From Fidelibacterota bacterium (GTDB lineage: Bacteria > Fidelibacterota > Marinisomatia > SCGC-AAA003-L08 > JACNLC01): a stretch of 64,000 nt of DNA. The stretch covers positions 72,888 through 136,887 of the forward strand of contig JABHXA010000006.1 in the NCBI GenBank assembly GCA_018657495.1. The letters run 5' to 3'. Position numbers and translations under genes: made by a program. Below are positions 9,570 to 19,412 of this stretch, piece by piece (position 1 is the stretch's first letter; each line of letters starts with the position of its first letter). Under the pieces are notes generated by a model. It was not told where the DNA came from. It searched no databases and saw only the letters and a list, made by a program, of their open reading frames with translations.

Positions 9570-9755
9570 TTGATTTATATCCATCCGGATAAGTGTGATT
9601 TCTGTGGTACATGTGTAGCTGTTTGCCCAGTTGACTGTATTGATTTGAAAGAAGCATCCATTGATATAAGAAATGACATTTGCATTGATTGTGACCTTTG
9701 CGTCCAAATATGTCCGATTGATGTATTAGAAGGAAGATATGAAAAACAGATATGA
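9570..9755 (+). CDS. 2[4Fe-4S] ferredoxin
   Basis: This 61-aa protein has two complete cluster motifs, CDFCGTCVAVCP and CIDCDLCVQICP, the classic clostridial-type bis-4Fe-4S ferredoxin. The start is TTG at 9570, with AGGG nine bases upstream; no ATG gives the full first motif. The gene overlaps the downstream flavoprotein gene by 17 bases, so the two are tightly coupled. The simplest reading is that it delivers electrons to the geranylgeranyl reductase encoded next, as ferredoxin does for some archaeal homologues. Confidence 0.92.
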   Translation: MIYIHPDKCDFCGTCVAVCPVDCIDLKEASIDIRNDICIDCDLCVQICPIDVLEGRYEKQI

Positions 9756-10917
9756 TGTAATTGTTGTTGGTGGTGGCCCTGCTGGATCCATGGCCGCACT
9801 AAAGGCCGCTGAAGGTGGTGCTTCGGTGTGCATCATGGAAAAGGACCGAGATATTGGATACCCCGTCCGCTGTGGTGAAGCCATCGGAGAACTGGGTTTA
9901 AAACAATTTGTTGATATTCGACCTAATTGGATAGCAGCCACAATCACAGAGTTTAGACTTATATCGCCAAATGGTACCAAAATAGACACTGAGTTTAGCG
10001 GTCAAAAAGGATTCATCCTGCATAGAAGAATTTTTGATTATGATTTATGTACAATGGCTGCAGACGCAGGAGCGGATGTTTTCACAAAGGCTTATGTGAA
10101 TGGACTGATCATTGAAAATGATATAGTTTGCGGAATAAAAGTAAATCACCTCGGTGATCAGAAAAATATTTATTCAAAAATTGTCATCGCTGCTGACGGC
10201 CTAGAATCCCGTGTTGGTAGATGGGCAGGATTAAGAACACAAATCAGAATGAAGGATATGGAATCCTGTATGCAGTATACTGTGGCGAATGTGCCCCTAA
10301 AAGAAAACCGTATCGATTTTTATGTTGGACAGGAGTATGCACCAGGTGGTTATTTATGGGTATTTCCCAAAGGACCTACAACTGCAAATATTGGAATGGG
10401 AATTAGCGGTGCTTACTCAAAAGATGTAAACCCAAAAAAATTATTGGATAAATTCATGGAAAAAAATTATCCTGATGTATCCATCCTAACATCAATGTGC
10501 GGGGGAGTGCCTTGTGCTAAACCTATGAAGGATGCGGTAAGAAACGGAGTTATACTCGTCGGCGATGCTGGCCATCAGGTGAATCCAATGACTGGTGGTG
10601 GTATTGTATCCGCCATGAAGGGTGGGTCAATTGGTGGAACTGTAGCTGCTGAATCAATAAAAAAATCTGATTATTCTAAATCCTTCCTTGATAAATACAA
10701 TTCAATATTAAAGAAGGATTTTGGCGATACCCATAACCGTTTTTATAAAATAAAAGAAGTCATAAGCGCTCTCACCGATGACGATCTTGATGGAATTGCC
10801 AAGAAAGTATCCAAAATTCCAGAAGGAGACAGAACACTCACTCAGATTTTCAAGGCATGCGTGATGAAAAAGCCATCACTAATCTTTGATGTTGTAAAAG
10901 TATTCGCAGGAGTCTGA
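9739..10917 (+). CDS. Geranylgeranyl reductase family FAD-dependent oxidoreductase
   Basis: This 392-aa flavoprotein starts with a Rossmann FAD motif (VIVVGGGPAGSMAAL) and carries DIGYPVRCGEAIG near residue 40 and GDAGHQVNPMTGGGI near residue 275, the pattern of archaeal-type geranylgeranyl reductases (GGR) of the PHBH fold. These enzymes saturate the double bonds of geranylgeranyl chains on diphosphates, chlorophyll, menaquinone or archaeal ether lipids. AGGAAG seven to two bases before the ATG supports the start. UbiA prenyltransferase, ferredoxin and GGR in one operon suggest a prenylated lipid that is attached and then reduced. Substrate is not decided by the sequence. Confidence 0.88.
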   Translation: MKNRYDVIVVGGGPAGSMAALKAAEGGASVCIMEKDRDIGYPVRCGEAIGELGLKQFVDIRPNWIAATITEFRLISPNGTKIDTEFSGQKGFILHRRIFDYDLCTMAADAGADVFTKAYVNGLIIENDIVCGIKVNHLGDQKNIYSKIVIAADGLESRVGRWAGLRTQIRMKDMESCMQYTVANVPLKENRIDFYVGQEYAPGGYLWVFPKGPTTANIGMGISGAYSKDVNPKKLLDKFMEKNYPDVSILTSMCGGVPCAKPMKDAVRNGVILVGDAGHQVNPMTGGGIVSAMKGGSIGGTVAAESIKKSDYSKSFLDKYNSILKKDFGDTHNRFYKIKEVISALTDDDLDGIAKKVSKIPEGDRTLTQIFKACVMKKPSLIFDVVKVFAGV

Positions 10918-10918
10918 T

Positions 10919-13741
10919 TTGGATTTTAAAGAGCTCCTAAGTCATCTACATCTTACAGATTTTGTTGTTCTTGATCTTGAAACTACAGGTCTTGATCCAA
11001 GGAATGACGGAATCACCGAAATATCTGCCTATCGTTTTGAAAATGGGAAACCAAAAACCAACTATACGACGCTGGTTAATCCTGCCATGCGCATCCCTGC
11101 CAATATTGTTGAATTAACCGGTATAACCAATGGCATGGTGAAAAATGCCCCTGCCATTGACGAAGTTTTAAATGAATTGCGTGAATTTATTGGCCATAGT
11201 CCCATTATCGGACATAATATTGGTTTCGATCTGAGATTTATCAATAATCGTTTCTCTTTGGCAAACATACCGGAACTGGATAATCACGCTTATGACACGT
11301 TATTTCTTGCCAGGTCATTTCTGTTTTTCCATCATGAATTTACTCTCAGTGCGGTGAGTCAATATTTTCAGCTGGATACTGGTAATGCCCACCGGGCCAC
11401 TGCAGATACACTCAATACCGGTCAAGTATTTGTCAAACTTGTGCGCGAAGTAGCTTCATATCCTTTGTCAATTATTCAAGATATTTATAACACGGTTAAA
11501 CATTCGGATATCTATAATTTATACTTATTCAAGCATATCGTAGATATTTCCCTAGAGTTGAGAATGGTAAATGGCCTCATTGATTCTGTGATCCAAAAGG
11601 AAATGAAAAGTTTTATCTTTGATCATAAGACTGAAAACGGAGATCAAAATATAACAAGTTCTCCCTCAGAGTGGATGGTTGATGACGGGATCATTGCTCA
11701 AAAGTGGGACGGTTATGAAACACGGCAATCGCAAGTGGATCTTGCCGAAGATACCTACCAGTCATTTGATGAAAATTCTTTGTTACTTGCCGAAGCCGGT
11801 ACAGGTCTGGGGAAATCCGTGGCCTATTTAACTGCCGGTATACTTCATCGTAAAAAGACTGATATTCCTTTATTGGTATCCACCTACACGAAACATTTAC
11901 AAGACCAGTTATTTTATAAAGATATTCCGAAACTTGCAAAGATAATTGATATGGATGTTTCTGCCATCCTGGTAAAGGGTAGAAATAATTATATCTGTTT
12001 GACAAGGCTTGAACATTTACTGTCAAACAGCAGCACTTATCTCAATAAATCTGATTGTGAGAATATACTACCTATTCTTATTTGGCGACACTTCACCGAG
12101 ACTGGTGATATTAGCGACTGCCATGGTTTTAAAATCCGGGCTGCATCCAAGATTTGGGGCATGATCCGGAGTGAAAAAGGCTATTGTACTACCTTCCGAT
12201 GCCGACAGCATGATGGTTGTTTTGTTGGGAGAATACGAGAATATCTGCATAAGGCGGATATCATTGTTGTGAATCATTCATTACTCCTAATTGATTTTCT
12301 ACAGGAAATGTCAAATTTACCCGATACATATTCTTTTGTCATTGATGAGGGACATAATCTTGAACAGGCTGCCCGGGATCAATTAATAAACAGAATTTCA
12401 GATTACTCCTTTTATGATATCCTGAAAGTATTTTCAAATAAGGAATCAAAATACAATACCTCATTAAGAAAGATTGCAATTGACAGTGAAGTGATTGGGA
12501 ATATCTATGAACAATTGATCGAGGAATCCAATCGCCTTAGTATAACAATTTCTTCCTTTTTCCGTGAATATGCCTCGTCCAAAGAATCAGGGATGCAGGA
12601 GCATCCTCAATACGAGTATCGGGTAATTTATACAAATGGCGATTTGGAATTTGCCGACATCAATCCAGACCCTGCCAGAATAATAAGTAGCTTAAGTGAT
12701 TTTGGGCGTTCTTTAGATTTACTTGTCAATTCATTAGAAGAAGTTGATGACAGGAGCCTATCTTTTGTATCTCAGGAATCCGTACTTATTCAGGAAAAAT
12801 TATCCGCATTAATCACCATTATGCAGAGGGTTACCAATATAGATTCCCAGGATGTTGTATGGTCATCATTTATAAAACAGCGGGATAATATTCAAGCCAA
12901 CCTGAATTGCGCACCAAAAGATGTGAGCCATCTCATATCTGAAGGGATTCTTGCCAGAAAAGCCGGCGGTTTAATCTGCTCAGCTACATTAACGGTGGAA
13001 GATCAGTTTGAATATCTGAAAACATGCCTTGGTATAAATCTTATCGATCATGAGAAACAGATTCAGGAAAAAATATATTACTCACCATTTTCATACGAAG
13101 ACCAGGTGAAATTATTTATCGGGACAGGAAATGCCGCAGTGCAGTCCAGAGAATATCTGCATGGTGTGGCCCATCATATTGATACACTCAGCAAGGAAAT
13201 TCCCGGCCGGATGCTTGTACTGTGCACATCTTATGCCCAAACACGGATGCTGCAGGAATTTTTAATTCAGCCCATCGGACGTGATGAAGATCGAAAATTA
13301 TTTGTCCAGAATTCAGGGAAGGGCAGGCAGGCATTAATACAGGGTTATCTATCGAATCCCCGGGCTATCCTGATTGGAACTACCAGTTTCTGGGAAGGTG
13401 TAGATTTTCCCGGAGATAATCTAAAAATGCTTATTATTATCAAATTGCCCTTTGCCAATCCAGGCGATCCTATTGTAAAAGCAAAAATAGATGAGTTTAC
13501 CAGCAGTGGCAGAAATGCATTTATGGAGTTCCAGGTGCCTGATGCTACTGTCAAATTGAAACAGGGATTCGGCCGTCTGATTCGAAGTTTGAATGATACC
13601 GGTATTTGTGTGATAACAGATCCAAGATTGCATAAATCCAGATATGGTAAAATTATGTTGGATTCTCTCCCTGTTGAGAGTCAGAAATATACTATGATTG
13701 ACTCAGTTATCCGGGCCTCAAGAAAATTTTTAAAGAGTTAA
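10919..13741 (+). CDS. dinG: DnaQ-like 3'-5' exonuclease fused to DinG-type helicase
   Basis: This 940-aa protein joins two domains. Residues 1-175 form a DEDDh exonuclease (VLDLETTGL, IGHNIGFDLRF, HRATADT). The rest is an XPD/DinG-type superfamily 2 helicase: Walker A GTGLGKS at 294-300, the DEAH-type box DEGH at 476-479, and the late motif QGFGRLIRS. A cysteine-bearing stretch (CLTRLEHLL, later CTTFRCRQHDGC) lies between motifs I and II where XPD-like helicases hold a 4Fe-4S cluster. The fusion is known from Firmicutes DinG. It probably acts on R-loops or damaged replication intermediates. The start is TTG at 10919, with AGGAG six bases upstream and one base after the previous stop. Confidence 0.92.
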   Translation: MDFKELLSHLHLTDFVVLDLETTGLDPRNDGITEISAYRFENGKPKTNYTTLVNPAMRIPANIVELTGITNGMVKNAPAIDEVLNELREFIGHSPIIGHNIGFDLRFINNRFSLANIPELDNHAYDTLFLARSFLFFHHEFTLSAVSQYFQLDTGNAHRATADTLNTGQVFVKLVREVASYPLSIIQDIYNTVKHSDIYNLYLFKHIVDISLELRMVNGLIDSVIQKEMKSFIFDHKTENGDQNITSSPSEWMVDDGIIAQKWDGYETRQSQVDLAEDTYQSFDENSLLLAEAGTGLGKSVAYLTAGILHRKKTDIPLLVSTYTKHLQDQLFYKDIPKLAKIIDMDVSAILVKGRNNYICLTRLEHLLSNSSTYLNKSDCENILPILIWRHFTETGDISDCHGFKIRAASKIWGMIRSEKGYCTTFRCRQHDGCFVGRIREYLHKADIIVVNHSLLLIDFLQEMSNLPDTYSFVIDEGHNLEQAARDQLINRISDYSFYDILKVFSNKESKYNTSLRKIAIDSEVIGNIYEQLIEESNRLSITISSFFREYASSKESGMQEHPQYEYRVIYTNGDLEFADINPDPARIISSLSDFGRSLDLLVNSLEEVDDRSLSFVSQESVLIQEKLSALITIMQRVTNIDSQDVVWSSFIKQRDNIQANLNCAPKDVSHLISEGILARKAGGLICSATLTVEDQFEYLKTCLGINLIDHEKQIQEKIYYSPFSYEDQVKLFIGTGNAAVQSREYLHGVAHHIDTLSKEIPGRMLVLCTSYAQTRMLQEFLIQPIGRDEDRKLFVQNSGKGRQALIQGYLSNPRAILIGTTSFWEGVDFPGDNLKMLIIIKLPFANPGDPIVKAKIDEFTSSGRNAFMEFQVPDATVKLKQGFGRLIRSLNDTGICVITDPRLHKSRYGKIMLDSLPVESQKYTMIDSVIRASRKFLKS

Positions 13742-13800
13742 ATGATACTACTACATGCAATGGATCATAAGTATATATCAGTATAAAATAATATGGGAAA

Positions 13801-15330
13801 ATGATTATGCCTATTGTTCTTAATGGAGAAAATCTGACAATTGAAAATCTGGTAAAGATAGCCAGATTCAATGAACCGGTCTCAATTCATTCTGAATCAT
13901 TAAAAAAAATGATCAAATGCAGGGATATGCTTGAAAGAAAAATTGATGCCCGTGAGATTATGTATGGAGTGAATACAGGCATTGGTGAATTTTCTGAAGT
14001 GGTATTATCTGATGATCAGGTTAAGGACTTTCAAAAATATCTGATTTATAATCACGCTGCCGGTATTGGCGATCCAGCGCCTATCGAATATGTTCGTGGA
14101 GCAATGGCAGGTAGAATAAATGTGCATGCTCATGGAATGTCAGCAGTTCGCCCCATTATTACACAAACCCTGGTTGAGATGCTGAATAAAGGCGTCACAC
14201 CATTTGTCTGCCAAAAGGGATCAGTTGGTGCCAGTGGCGATTTGGCTCCAATGTCCCAAGTGGCATTACTGATGATGGGTGAAGGAGAGGCATACTACAA
14301 AGGTGAATTATATAACGGTAGTGAAGCAATGGAGCGGGCCGGAATTCCAGTCCCTGATCTCCATGCCAGGGATGGTTTGGCCCTGATAAACGGATCAAAT
14401 TTACTTACAGCCATGAGTGCAATTTTTCTTTACGATGCAAATCGCTGGTTGAAGCAGGCAGAAATTGCCTGTGCAATGTCTCTTGAAGCACTAAAAGCAA
14501 ATATGAAACCCTATTCACCAAAACTGCATATTGCGAGGGGTTTTTCCGGGGCAATTAGAAGTGCGGCAAGTATCATGAAAATGGTTTCAGAGGGTGATCT
14601 TGCTGAAAATAGAATTGCCTGTAAAGTGCAGGATGCCTATTCCATGCGATCTACGCCACAGGTAATTGGCGCTGCTCATGATGCATTGGTTTATGCCAGA
14701 TCACAAGTTGAAATTGAGTTAAATGGCGTTGGTGATAATCCGGTATTTTTCCCTGATGAAAATCTCCAGTTATCCGGGGCAAATTTTCAGGGAACCCCTG
14801 TTTCGTTGCCAATGGATAACATGGGTGTTGCCGTCACTATGGTTAGTATAATATCTGAACGAAGAATGAATAGACTGAATAATCCCGCCTTAAGTGTAGG
14901 TCTGCCAGCATTCCTCACAAAAGGGGCAGGGATGTTTTCTGGAATGATGCTAAGTCAGTACACAGCAGATACCCAGATTGTTGAACAGCGCATACTTTCC
15001 GCTCCGGCATCAATTCAATCCATCCCAGCAGCTGCCGATCAGGAAGATTTTGTATCCATGGGTATGAATACTGCTATCAAAAATTTCCAAATTCTCGACA
15101 ATGCCTATGGCATATTGGGTATTGAATTTATGGCCGCTGCCCAGGCATTGGATTTTAGAGAATATAAATTTGGAAATGGAGTCACAAAAGCAAAAAAAAT
15201 TATTCGAAAATATGTTGATTATCTGGATGTGGATCGCCCGCTATATAAAGATCACACCGCCATGAAAAAATTAGTAAAAAGCTGTGAAATTCTGGAAGGC
15301 GTCGAATCTGAAATTGGCAGTCTGGAATAA
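13801..15330 (+). CDS. Aromatic amino acid ammonia-lyase (HAL/PAL family)
   Basis: This 509-aa enzyme belongs to the histidine/phenylalanine ammonia-lyase family. The self-cyclising tripeptide that makes the MIO electrophile is A144-S145-G146 in KGSVGASGDLAPM. Further family blocks are YGVNTGIGEF near the N-terminus, GDNPVFFP, and SIPAAADQEDFVSMG. Histidine-specific HutH proteins usually have NGTQ after GLAL; this protein reads GLALINGSN, so histidine is not assured and another aromatic amino acid, or an aminomutase reaction, is possible. No hutU, hutI or hutG is adjacent. It stands alone, with 60 bases before it and 95 after. An alternative start is the ATG two codons in. Confidence 0.85.
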   Translation: MIMPIVLNGENLTIENLVKIARFNEPVSIHSESLKKMIKCRDMLERKIDAREIMYGVNTGIGEFSEVVLSDDQVKDFQKYLIYNHAAGIGDPAPIEYVRGAMAGRINVHAHGMSAVRPIITQTLVEMLNKGVTPFVCQKGSVGASGDLAPMSQVALLMMGEGEAYYKGELYNGSEAMERAGIPVPDLHARDGLALINGSNLLTAMSAIFLYDANRWLKQAEIACAMSLEALKANMKPYSPKLHIARGFSGAIRSAASIMKMVSEGDLAENRIACKVQDAYSMRSTPQVIGAAHDALVYARSQVEIELNGVGDNPVFFPDENLQLSGANFQGTPVSLPMDNMGVAVTMVSIISERRMNRLNNPALSVGLPAFLTKGAGMFSGMMLSQYTADTQIVEQRILSAPASIQSIPAAADQEDFVSMGMNTAIKNFQILDNAYGILGIEFMAAAQALDFREYKFGNGVTKAKKIIRKYVDYLDVDRPLYKDHTAMKKLVKSCEILEGVESEIGSLE

Positions 15331-15425
15331 CAAATCTCACATCCTGTTTGTCATATTACCGATCATATCTTTTTATGAACCAATTGGAAATCACGTAAAT
15401 TAAACTATCTTAATTCGGAGGCAAG

Positions 15426-15827
15426 ATGAGTGATCGAAAAACCAAAATAGAGATAAATATAATCAATGATTCCAAAAAAGAAAACCGATACTGGACTGGT
15501 GCGCTCCTTGTTCTGCTTGGGATTTACCTTCTCCTTGAAAAATCCGGATATATACCTGAACTGGAAAATTGGTGGGCATTATTTATTGTTTTACCCGGGT
15601 TGGCTACAATTGGCAGTGCTTATAAATCGCTCATGGACGAAGGCATAATTACCCGGAGAATTATTGATCGAATCGCCAGCGGTGTAACTATTATGTTTGT
15701 AGGTTGCGTTATGTTGTTTGGATGGCAGTGGTCACGGATTTGGCCGGTATTTTTGATAATCATCGGAACAGAATATTTCATAAAGGATCTGGTGACGGGT
15801 TCAAAGAAAAAAACAGATAAAGTTTAA
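15426..15827 (+). CDS. Small membrane protein with LiaI/LiaF-like transmembrane region
   Basis: The 133-aa protein has a short charged N-terminus and then four hydrophobic segments: YWTGALLVLLGIYLLLE, WWALFIVLPGLATIGSAY, a segment around ASGVTIMFVGCVMLFGW, and WPVFLIIIGTEYFI. The repeated pattern of W-P/W-W, F-L-I-I-x-G is typical of the LiaI-LiaF-like transmembrane region family (DUF5668-like), which occurs in many bacterial envelope proteins. GGAGG nine to five bases upstream of the ATG gives a strong start. Function is not known beyond probable envelope association. It is followed by a thioesterase gene after 9 bases. Confidence 0.68.
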   Translation: MSDRKTKIEINIINDSKKENRYWTGALLVLLGIYLLLEKSGYIPELENWWALFIVLPGLATIGSAYKSLMDEGIITRRIIDRIASGVTIMFVGCVMLFGWQWSRIWPVFLIIIGTEYFIKDLVTGSKKKTDKV

Positions 15828-15836
15828 TTACCCGGT

Positions 15837-16295
15837 GTGAAAGAGTTAACTGCCTATCTTTATAAAGAAATACCCATCACCAAAGCCATGGGTATTACCG
15901 TGAGTTTCATTGATTCAAACACAGTCTCACTCACATCTCCTTTGAGTCCAAATATAAATCACAAAGATACTGCTTTTGGCGGTAGTTTATCTTCTTCAGC
16001 TATTCTTTCCTGTTGGACAATAATTCATCATAAACTTGATGAAATAACTAAACATTATAATCTGGTAATCCAAAAAAGTCAAATAAATTACCATGCACCT
16101 GTAAACGGGGAATTCACTTCTACATGTAAATTAGAGGATGAAAAAGATTGGATAAGATTTAAAGATTCACTCTTGAAGTTTGGCAAGGCTCGAATTACCT
16201 TGCAGTCTGAGATATGGTCGAATAAACGCTTATCCTGTACACATACTGGAGTCTATGTGGCCATTGGTGAAAAGAATAAAGTAGCGGGTAAGTAA
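15837..16295 (+). CDS. YiiD C-terminal-type (hotdog) putative thioesterase
   Basis: The 152-aa product matches the YiiD_C domain, a hotdog-fold putative thioesterase: it opens LTAYLYKEIPITKAMGITV, followed by SLTSPLSPNINHKDTAFGGSLSSSAILSCW, where the NHKDTAFGGSL block is the family active-site region. The acyltransferase domain present in E. coli YiiD is absent. The start is GTG at 15837; no ATG lies early enough to include the conserved N-terminal block. The substrate is probably an acyl-CoA or acyl-ACP, but cannot be named from the sequence. Confidence 0.8.
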   Translation: MKELTAYLYKEIPITKAMGITVSFIDSNTVSLTSPLSPNINHKDTAFGGSLSSSAILSCWTIIHHKLDEITKHYNLVIQKSQINYHAPVNGEFTSTCKLEDEKDWIRFKDSLLKFGKARITLQSEIWSNKRLSCTHTGVYVAIGEKNKVAGK

Positions 16296-16347
16296 ATAAC
16301 TATCATGATCACATTAATACAATTATTTTTATGGGAATATTAAAAAA

Positions 16348-17796
16348 ATGAAAAAGGCATTTACATTTGATGATGTTCTCCTGGTTCCGGCGTATTCGGA
16401 AATTCTCCCCGGACAGGTTACATTAAAAACTCAACTTACATCGGGGATTAGTTTAAATATCCCTATCATAAGCGCTGCAATGGATACAGTAACCGAAAGC
16501 AGAATGGCAGTTGCCATGGCGCGTGAAGGAGGAATGGGGATTATCCATAAAAATATGTCTGTTGAAAAACAGGCATCAGAAGTGGACAAGGTGAAAAGAT
16601 CGGAAAGCGGAATGATACTCGATCCGATTACATTACCCTCAAACAAAACTATCAGGGATGCTATGGCCATAATGAGAAGCTATAGAATATCAGGAGTCCC
16701 AGTAGTTGATAATGGAAAATTAACTGGTATTTTGACCAACCGGGATATCAGATTTGAAAATAATTTGGATCTACTAATTGCTGATCGAATGACCAGTGAG
16801 AATTTAGTCACTGTAAAAAAGGGAACTACTCTCGAAGAAGCGAAAATAGTATTACAAGAAAATAGAATTGAAAAACTGCTTGTTGTTAATGAAGTTGGAG
16901 AATTGTGCGGCTTGATTACCGTTAAAGATATCTTGAAAAAAGTAGATCATCCCAATGCAGCTGTTGATAAACATGGGCGATTACTCGTGGGGGCAGCTAT
17001 CGGAGTCAATCAGGAGACTATTGAAAGAGCTGGTGCACTTGTCGACAAGGAAGTGGATGTTCTGGTAATTGATACTGCCCATGGTCACTCAAAAGGTGTA
17101 TTAGACATGGTGTCAAAGGTCAAAGCTGAATTCCCTCATGTTCAACTCATTGCTGGGAATGTTGCTACATCCAAGGCGGTTGAAATTCTCATTGACCGGG
17201 GAGTAGATGCTGTAAAAGTTGGAATCGGCGCAGGTTCAATATGTACCACTCGCATAATTGCCGGTGTTGGTGTTCCACAGCTTACTGCTGTACAGGATGC
17301 GGTGAAAATTGCAGTAAAGAAAGGTATTCCAATCATCTCAGATGGTGGGATGCGTTATTCGGGTGATGCTGCCAAATCACTTGCCGCCGGTGCATCAACC
17401 GTGATGCTGGGTTCAGTATTTGCCGGAACAGATGAAAGTCCTGGTGAAAAGATTCTATATGATGGCCGCAGTTTTAAGGCCTACCGTGGCATGGGTTCGA
17501 TCGGTGCAATGAAACATGGGAGTAAGGATAGATATTTTCAGACAGACGTTGAAAGTGGAAAGCTTGTTCCTGAGGGAATTGAAGGAATGGTACCATACAA
17601 GGGCTCTGTCCGGGAATCCGTTCACCAGTTATTAGGTGGAATAAGATCTTCAATGGGTTATTGCGGTGTGAAGAATATTGAAGAATTTCCCATGAAGGCA
17701 AAATTTATTCAGATTACTTCTGCCGGCATGAAAGAAAGCCATCCCCATGACGTGAACATAACAAAAGAATCACCAAATTATCAGAAACCAAGGTAA
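16348..17796 (+). CDS. guaB: IMP dehydrogenase
   Basis: GuaB oxidises IMP to XMP with NAD+, the rate-limiting step to guanine nucleotides. The protein is 482 aa and complete. It begins with [18 protein letters not shown], and contains [16 protein letters not shown], a pair of CBS domains (about residues 93-200), the catalytic loop GAGSICTTR with C299, and the flap region [27 protein letters not shown] before the ATG supports the start. A strong hairpin terminator shared with the convergent rpsT gene follows. Confidence 0.97.
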   Translation: MKKAFTFDDVLLVPAYSEILPGQVTLKTQLTSGISLNIPIISAAMDTVTESRMAVAMAREGGMGIIHKNMSVEKQASEVDKVKRSESGMILDPITLPSNKTIRDAMAIMRSYRISGVPVVDNGKLTGILTNRDIRFENNLDLLIADRMTSENLVTVKKGTTLEEAKIVLQENRIEKLLVVNEVGELCGLITVKDILKKVDHPNAAVDKHGRLLVGAAIGVNQETIERAGALVDKEVDVLVIDTAHGHSKGVLDMVSKVKAEFPHVQLIAGNVATSKAVEILIDRGVDAVKVGIGAGSICTTRIIAGVGVPQLTAVQDAVKIAVKKGIPIISDGGMRYSGDAAKSLAAGASTVMLGSVFAGTDESPGEKILYDGRSFKAYRGMGSIGAMKHGSKDRYFQTDVESGKLVPEGIEGMVPYKGSVRESVHQLLGGIRSSMGYCGVKNIEEFPMKAKFIQITSAGMKESHPHDVNITKESPNYQKPR

Positions 17797-17863
17797 TAAA
17801 TAAAGACTACCTTCGGAATGATTTATTAGAAGAGAGAAATAAGAGAGTTTTTGGAAGGAAGAT

Positions 17864-17897
17864 AAAAGGGCTGATGGAGAAATCCATCAGCCCTTTT
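17864..17897. terminator. Bidirectional intrinsic terminator between guaB and rpsT
   Basis: A perfect 14-bp stem (17864-17877 with 17884-17897, core GGGCTGATGG) closes a 6-base loop AGAAAT. The arms start with AAAA and end with TTTT, so either strand yields a GC-rich hairpin followed by a U-run. It lies between two convergent genes and probably ends both transcripts. Confidence 0.92.
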
Positions 17898-17915
17898 AAA
17901 ATTAAAACCGAATTT

Positions 17916-18167
17916 TTAGAGATTGTTTACGTGGTTTGTAATTCGGGCTTTTTGATTGGCTGCATTATTTTTATGCACTACACCCTTAGTTACAACTTTA
18001 TCAATAATTGATACGGCATCCTTCAATAGGGCAGAGCCTTCTTCCTTAGAAGTAGATTTCAATACTTTGTTGATTGCAGTTCGCATTTTTGATTTATTAT
18101 GCTTATTTCTCTCATTAGCTTTATCAGCCTGACGAATACGTTTTTGAACGGATGGGTTTGAACTCAT
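17916..18167 (-). CDS. rpsT: Small ribosomal subunit protein bS20
   Basis: The 83-aa product is very basic and helical, with the S20 pattern: SNPSVQKRIRQADKANERNKHNKSKMRTAINKVL at the N-terminus and GVVHKNNAANQKARITNHVNNL at the C-terminus (family: IHKNKAARKKSRL). It binds 16S rRNA early in 30S assembly. AAGGATC about 12 bases upstream of the ATG on the minus strand may be the ribosome site. It is transcribed alone; the 222 bases upstream presumably hold its promoter. Confidence 0.95.
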   Translation of the reverse strand: MSSNPSVQKRIRQADKANERNKHNKSKMRTAINKVLKSTSKEEGSALLKDAVSIIDKVVTKGVVHKNNAANQKARITNHVNNL

Positions 18168-18389
18168 GTAAAAATTTTGATCCTTAAAATGTTATTTTAT
18201 GCACTTATTTAGCCTGATAATTTATGTGTAAAATATAATCGAATAATAATAATTTAATGAATTTGGTGAATATTATTATGTTTCAACTTCATTTAGTACT
18301 TGAGAACCATCATTTCAGGGTCCATTTTAACCACTATCATATAATGTCAATTATCCTAAAATATGAGAAAACCAATCAGGAATAATATG

Positions 18390-19412
18390 TTAGAAAAGGC
18401 TGTTAAATTCAATTGACAAATAAGATGTGTTGCCAAAAGGTCCAATTGGAAGTACGGCATAATCAATTGATATGCGATTATGGTCTCCGCCAAGGGGAAG
18501 TTTAATTCCAGCCCCAAAAGTGGTTTCATCTTCTGAATAGTTGAATCTATGACCAACGCGCAAGAATAAAGTCTCCATTAAACCATATTCAACACCAAGA
18601 TTAACATGTTCTGATGCATCATTAGGATGCTCTGCATCCATAGAAATAGAAATTCTGTTTGACTGATTGACGAAGAAAGCATTCTCAGGACCGGTAAGAT
18701 CAAAAGCCACACCAATACGAATCATCAATGGGAGTCTCCAAGCTTCAGTTTGCAGATTAGCATCGGATAAATAATTACCCTCAATATTATTATTAGAATC
18801 TGCTTTTACAATGAGATCCCGGCCTTCATATTTTAGATTACCGCCAAAATTTGTCAGAGCCATCCCAATCTTTAACCCATTATATCCAGTGTCTAAAATT
18901 GAGCCAATATCAATTGCAAAAGAATTTGCAGTTTCATGATAAGCGGAAAGACGGATGTATTTAGCTGTTATGCCATAACATAAACGGTCACTTAATTGAT
19001 GGGAATAACTTATGCCTGCCGATATATCCATTACTTTGTAGGTAAGACCAGTGCCATTGGGATTTTCAACCGTTGTTACTTCTTTTTCATCTGTATTCAT
19101 TGCTGAAAACGAAAAACCAAGAGCGCCATTATTATTAATCGGAACTGTGAGACTTAGATACTCATGAGAAATATCAAGCAGGTAATTAGTATGGCTAAAT
19201 GATGAACTTATGCCATCAATTTTGACAATACCAGCAGGGTTCCAATAATGTGAGTATCCATCATCAGCCATTGCCACATAACTGCCTCCCATGGCGATTG
19301 CCCTTGCTCCTACACCAATTTTTAGAAATTGGGCAGTTGAGGTACCTACTTTATCAAATTCACCAAACAGTATAGTTACGCAGAATGAGAATGTTATAAG
19401 TAATTTTTTCAT
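18390..19412 (-). CDS. PorV/PorQ family outer-membrane protein
   Basis: This 340-aa protein has a signal peptide (residues 1-17) and the hallmark N-terminus of PorV/PorQ proteins: STAQFLKIGVGARAIAMGGSYVAMADDGYSHYWNPAGI. The remainder is FadL-like barrel sequence (alternating strands such as ISAGISYSHQLSDRLCYGITAKYIRL and GLKIGMALTNFGGNL) and it ends in LF. PorV acts in the type IX secretion system, where it shuttles sorting-domain cargo to the attachment complex. It is the third gene of a minus-strand operon and overlaps the gene for a sorting-domain protein by 4 bases, so this copy may serve that cargo specifically. Confidence 0.87.
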   Translation of the reverse strand: MKKLLITFSFCVTILFGEFDKVGTSTAQFLKIGVGARAIAMGGSYVAMADDGYSHYWNPAGIVKIDGISSSFSHTNYLLDISHEYLSLTVPINNNGALGFSFSAMNTDEKEVTTVENPNGTGLTYKVMDISAGISYSHQLSDRLCYGITAKYIRLSAYHETANSFAIDIGSILDTGYNGLKIGMALTNFGGNLKYEGRDLIVKADSNNNIEGNYLSDANLQTEAWRLPLMIRIGVAFDLTGPENAFFVNQSNRISISMDAEHPNDASEHVNLGVEYGLMETLFLRVGHRFNYSEDETTFGAGIKLPLGGDHNRISIDYAVLPIGPFGNTSYLSIEFNSLF

